Part shown: positions 62,333 through 64,000 of the stretch, piece by piece
How the letters are laid out: each line of letters opens with the position of its first letter
How positions within the stretch are numbered: the first letter of the stretch is position 1
NCBI GenBank assembly: GCA_964368625.1
Contig: CAYJBH010000006.1
Span: forward strand, 35,437-99,436
Direction of reading: 5' to 3'
Source: CAYJBH01 sp964368625
Lineage (GTDB): Bacteria; Bacillota; Clostridia; Oscillospirales; Ruminococcaceae
DNA length: 64,000 nucleotides
The notes under the pieces: generated by a model
Database searches by the model: none
The model's input: the letters and a program-made list of their open reading frames with translations, nothing else
Told to the model about the DNA's origin: nothing
Translations under genes and position numbers: made by a program

Positions 62333-63454
62333 ATGACCCCAAAGGAATTATCCGAGCTTCGCAGACGCTTTAATGTTGAAAAAACTAACATCGGTTTAGT
62401 TAGAGGTTGTTTTGTTGGCGAATCGGGACAGATTATATCACGCTTTAACGAGTCGTTGCACCTTATGGGAAACGGCGATAAAGAAAAGCTGGTTGCGGTT
62501 TTAAAGCGAACCCTTTCAGGCGGAATTGGTAAAAATTTAATCGATCTTTCTTTCAGCACATCACAGGTTGTTGATAGCGAAGAACATCGACTATTAATGA
62601 GACTTGTGAAATCGAAGCTTAAAGAAGATGATGCTGTTGAGATGCTATTCTCCAAGATTATAACCTCGGTAAATATTGAGGGGAGTTATCTTATTCTATG
62701 TTGTCTCGATAACTATGATGTACCCTACAAAGACATTAACAACGAGGGAAATGGCGAGAGCAACAGTATGCACAGCTATATGGTTTGCGCAGTTTGCCCA
62801 ACCAAGCTAACAAAGCCCGAACTCTCTTATATAACTAACGAGAGTCGTTTTGAAAGCTGTGCACAAAACACGGTAGTAGCACCACCCGTTGTAGGTTTTA
62901 CCTTTCCTACCTTTGATGACCGTGCAACCAATATATACAATGTAATGTACTACTCAAAAAGCAGTTCGGATATTCAGGAGAACTGCATTGAGTCGTTGTT
63001 TAATCTCGAACCTCCTATGCCGGCAGACACGCAGAAAGCCGTGTTTAACGACATTCTTGTGGATGCTCTTGGTGATGAATGCAACCTAGAAACCATTAAC
63101 TCTGTTAACGATGGAATTGCCATGTATATCGAAGAACAAAAAGAGCTGGAAGCAAATCCGCAACCGGTAGTATCTCCTCGTGAACTTAGCAGTATTTTGT
63201 CAAACTCCGGCATTGCTAAAGAGTCGGTAGATACTATTATAACAGATTTTAAAACCAGATTTGGTGAGGATGCTGAGGTTTCATTAAAAAACCTAGCCGA
63301 GAACAAGCAGGAGCTAACCACCCCTGATGTTAAGATATCAATTAATGTTGATTCACCCGATGCAGTTAAAACCCGAGTAATCGACGGGGTGAAGTATATT
63401 ATGGTTAAGGTGACCGGCGATGTTGAGCTTAACGGAGTTCCAATAACAATTTAA
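62333..63454 (+). CDS. DUF4317 protein
   Basis: 373 residues, AGGAG before the ATG. It begins with the DUF4317 pattern ELSELRRRFNVEKTNI...RGCFV, then a mixed alpha/beta domain to about 260 and a C-terminal domain with repeated short hydrophobic segments (LSSILSNSGIAKESV). No catalytic residues or TM segments seen; function unknown. It lies 19 bp after the flavoprotein gene. Confidence 0.8.
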   Translation: MTPKELSELRRRFNVEKTNIGLVRGCFVGESGQIISRFNESLHLMGNGDKEKLVAVLKRTLSGGIGKNLIDLSFSTSQVVDSEEHRLLMRLVKSKLKEDDAVEMLFSKIITSVNIEGSYLILCCLDNYDVPYKDINNEGNGESNSMHSYMVCAVCPTKLTKPELSYITNESRFESCAQNTVVAPPVVGFTFPTFDDRATNIYNVMYYSKSSSDIQENCIESLFNLEPPMPADTQKAVFNDILVDALGDECNLETINSVNDGIAMYIEEQKELEANPQPVVSPRELSSILSNSGIAKESVDTIITDFKTRFGEDAEVSLKNLAENKQELTTPDVKISINVDSPDAVKTRVIDGVKYIMVKVTGDVELNGVPITI

Positions 63455-63457
63455 ATT

Positions 63458-63555
63458 ATCTCTGCCACAGGCAGAGATATTGGAAATGTTGCTGACTTGC
63501 GTCGCCATTTTGCGCAAACGCAAAAATTCAATATTTCTCGAGCTGGCAGGTTCGG
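63458..63555 (+). ncRNA. Structured leader element, copy B (novel family candidate)
   Basis: P1: 63458-63466 with 63470-63478, a perfect 9-bp stem with a 3-nt loop. P2: 63484-63491 with 63529-63536 (8 bp). P3 inside: 63508-63514 with 63519-63525, loop CAAA. Conserved blocks TTGGAAAT, TCGCCATT and TGGCAGGTTC match copy A (54145-54248). It starts 3 bp after the DUF4317 stop and ends 25 bp before the nitroreductase ATG. Confidence 0.55.
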
Positions 63556-63580
63556 ATTGTAAACACACAAAGGAGGACGT

Positions 63581-64000
63581 ATGGATTTTTTAACGTTAGC
63601 ATCAAATAGAGGAAGCTATCGTGGAAGATATGAGCAAACCCCTGTTCCAAGGGATGATTTATCAAAAATTATGCAGGCAGGCGCCGATGCACCCTCCGGT
63701 TGCAATTCACAGCTAACAGAGTTTATCGCCGTTGACGATAAGGATACTTTAACCGCAATTTTCTCTATGTTAAATTCAACAACTGCTTTTGTTACTGCTC
63801 CGGCCGCAATATGTGTTCTAACCCGTGCCGTGCCTGTTTTTAGAGATAAATGTTTTAACGTTCAGGACTATTCTGCCGCTATCCAAAACATGCTATTAGC
63901 AACAACCGCACTAGGATATGAAAGTTGCTGGGTTGAGGGTTACATTACCGACACAGATAACATTGGCAGAAAAATAGCAAATTTATTAGAAGTGCCCCCG
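63581..64000 (+). CDS. Nitroreductase-family protein, N-terminal part (cut by the window end)
   Basis: Starts at 63581 after AAAGGAGG and is open to the last base, 140 residues visible. The N-terminal RGSYRGRYEQTPVPRDDL with the FMN-contacting RGSxR start, GADAPSGCNSQL, and the later AAIQNMLLATTALGYESCWVEG are typical of FMN-binding nitroreductases, which reduce nitro groups, quinones or enones with NAD(P)H. Confidence 0.88.
   Translation, partial: MDFLTLASNRGSYRGRYEQTPVPRDDLSKIMQAGADAPSGCNSQLTEFIAVDDKDTLTAIFSMLNSTTAFVTAPAAICVLTRAVPVFRDKCFNVQDYSAAIQNMLLATTALGYESCWVEGYITDTDNIGRKIANLLEVPP

Noticed and set aside
63461..63480. Possible cobalamin or other known riboswitch in copy B (GCCAC near 63464)
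   Set aside because: The full B12 box and core junction are absent, and the GCCAC lies inside the P1 stem and is not conserved in copy A.
54145..63555. Interpretation of copies A and B as ends of a mobile element
   Set aside because: They are direct repeats 9 kb apart surrounding ordinary genes, with no transposase, no target duplication and clear sequence divergence.
63544..63560. tRNA T-loop-like GGTTCGGATT in copy B
   Set aside because: No acceptor stem, D-arm or anticodon arm can be formed around it; copy A has GGTTCTGG instead.

Overview
The window looks like chromosome from an uncultured or little-studied low-GC anaerobic Firmicute of class Clostridia, probably near Oscillospiraceae/Ruminococcaceae. 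Evidence: AT-rich intergenic DNA, strong AGGAGG-type ribosome sites with some GTG/TTG starts, the order hprK - PHP - murB - rapZ - whiA - dnaE, an iron-sulfur two-subunit serine dehydratase, a CotF-like coat protein, a PerR/Fur-type regulator and a class II aldolase. I saw no phage, IS element, CRISPR array, tRNA or rRNA.

Layout. 1-15 kb holds sugar and amino-acid catabolism on both strands: a cut-off class II aldolase, a GH120 beta-xylosidase, a PepV-type dipeptidase, an MFS carrier, a Gfo/Idh/MocA oxidoreductase with a divergent AraC regulator, thioredoxin reductase, fructose-bisphosphate aldolase, serine dehydratase, a coat-like protein and a membrane-anchored SGNH hydrolase. 15.4-22.2 kb (minus strand) is an envelope block: a 57-aa tail-anchored protein, a CBS-nucleotidyltransferase, a LegC aminotransferase, a two-TM protein, a GtrA-HAD fusion, an RDD protein, SppA and a GT4 glycosyltransferase. 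22.4-29.9 kb (plus) is the hprK-dnaE operon. 30.0-35.5 kb (plus) is legB - two GT-C-like membrane proteins - legI/neuB. 35.7-37.6 kb is a GntR(YtrA)-ABC operon with a clear operator. 37.7-50.4 kb (minus) is a long, tightly packed run: glycerol-3-phosphate oxidation genes, HAD, phospholipase C-like, UMF1-type MFS, LegG/NeuC, two Gfo/Idh/MocA enzymes, the CMP-nonulosonate synthetase, a two-component system and a DHH phosphoesterase. 50.6-64 kb is mixed: MsrAB, RsgA, a PTPS-like protein, a Fur-family regulator, a UroD-family protein, L-fucose isomerase with an AraC regulator, CYTH, a methyltransferase, a glycosyltransferase, an iron-sulfur flavoprotein, DUF4317 and a nitroreductase cut by the window end.

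How genes work together. Six of the seven steps of the GDP-sugar route to CMP-legionaminic acid (PtmE-, LegB-, LegC-, LegG-, LegI- and LegF-like) are present but spread over three transcription blocks; the LegH acetyltransferase and a recognisable transferase are not seen. GtrA and GT-C-like proteins beside them suggest a surface glycan.

The most unusual signal is a pair of ~100-nt elements (54145-54248 and 63458-63555), upstream of the UroD-family gene and the nitroreductase gene. They share sequence and three hairpins in which several base pairs differ by compensatory changes. This looks like a structured leader RNA I cannot assign to a known class. Other notable points: a WhiA homologue lacking most of the N-terminal domain, the GtrA-HAD fusion, a PTPS-like protein without the usual catalytic Cys, and an amidase-like protein missing a zinc ligand.
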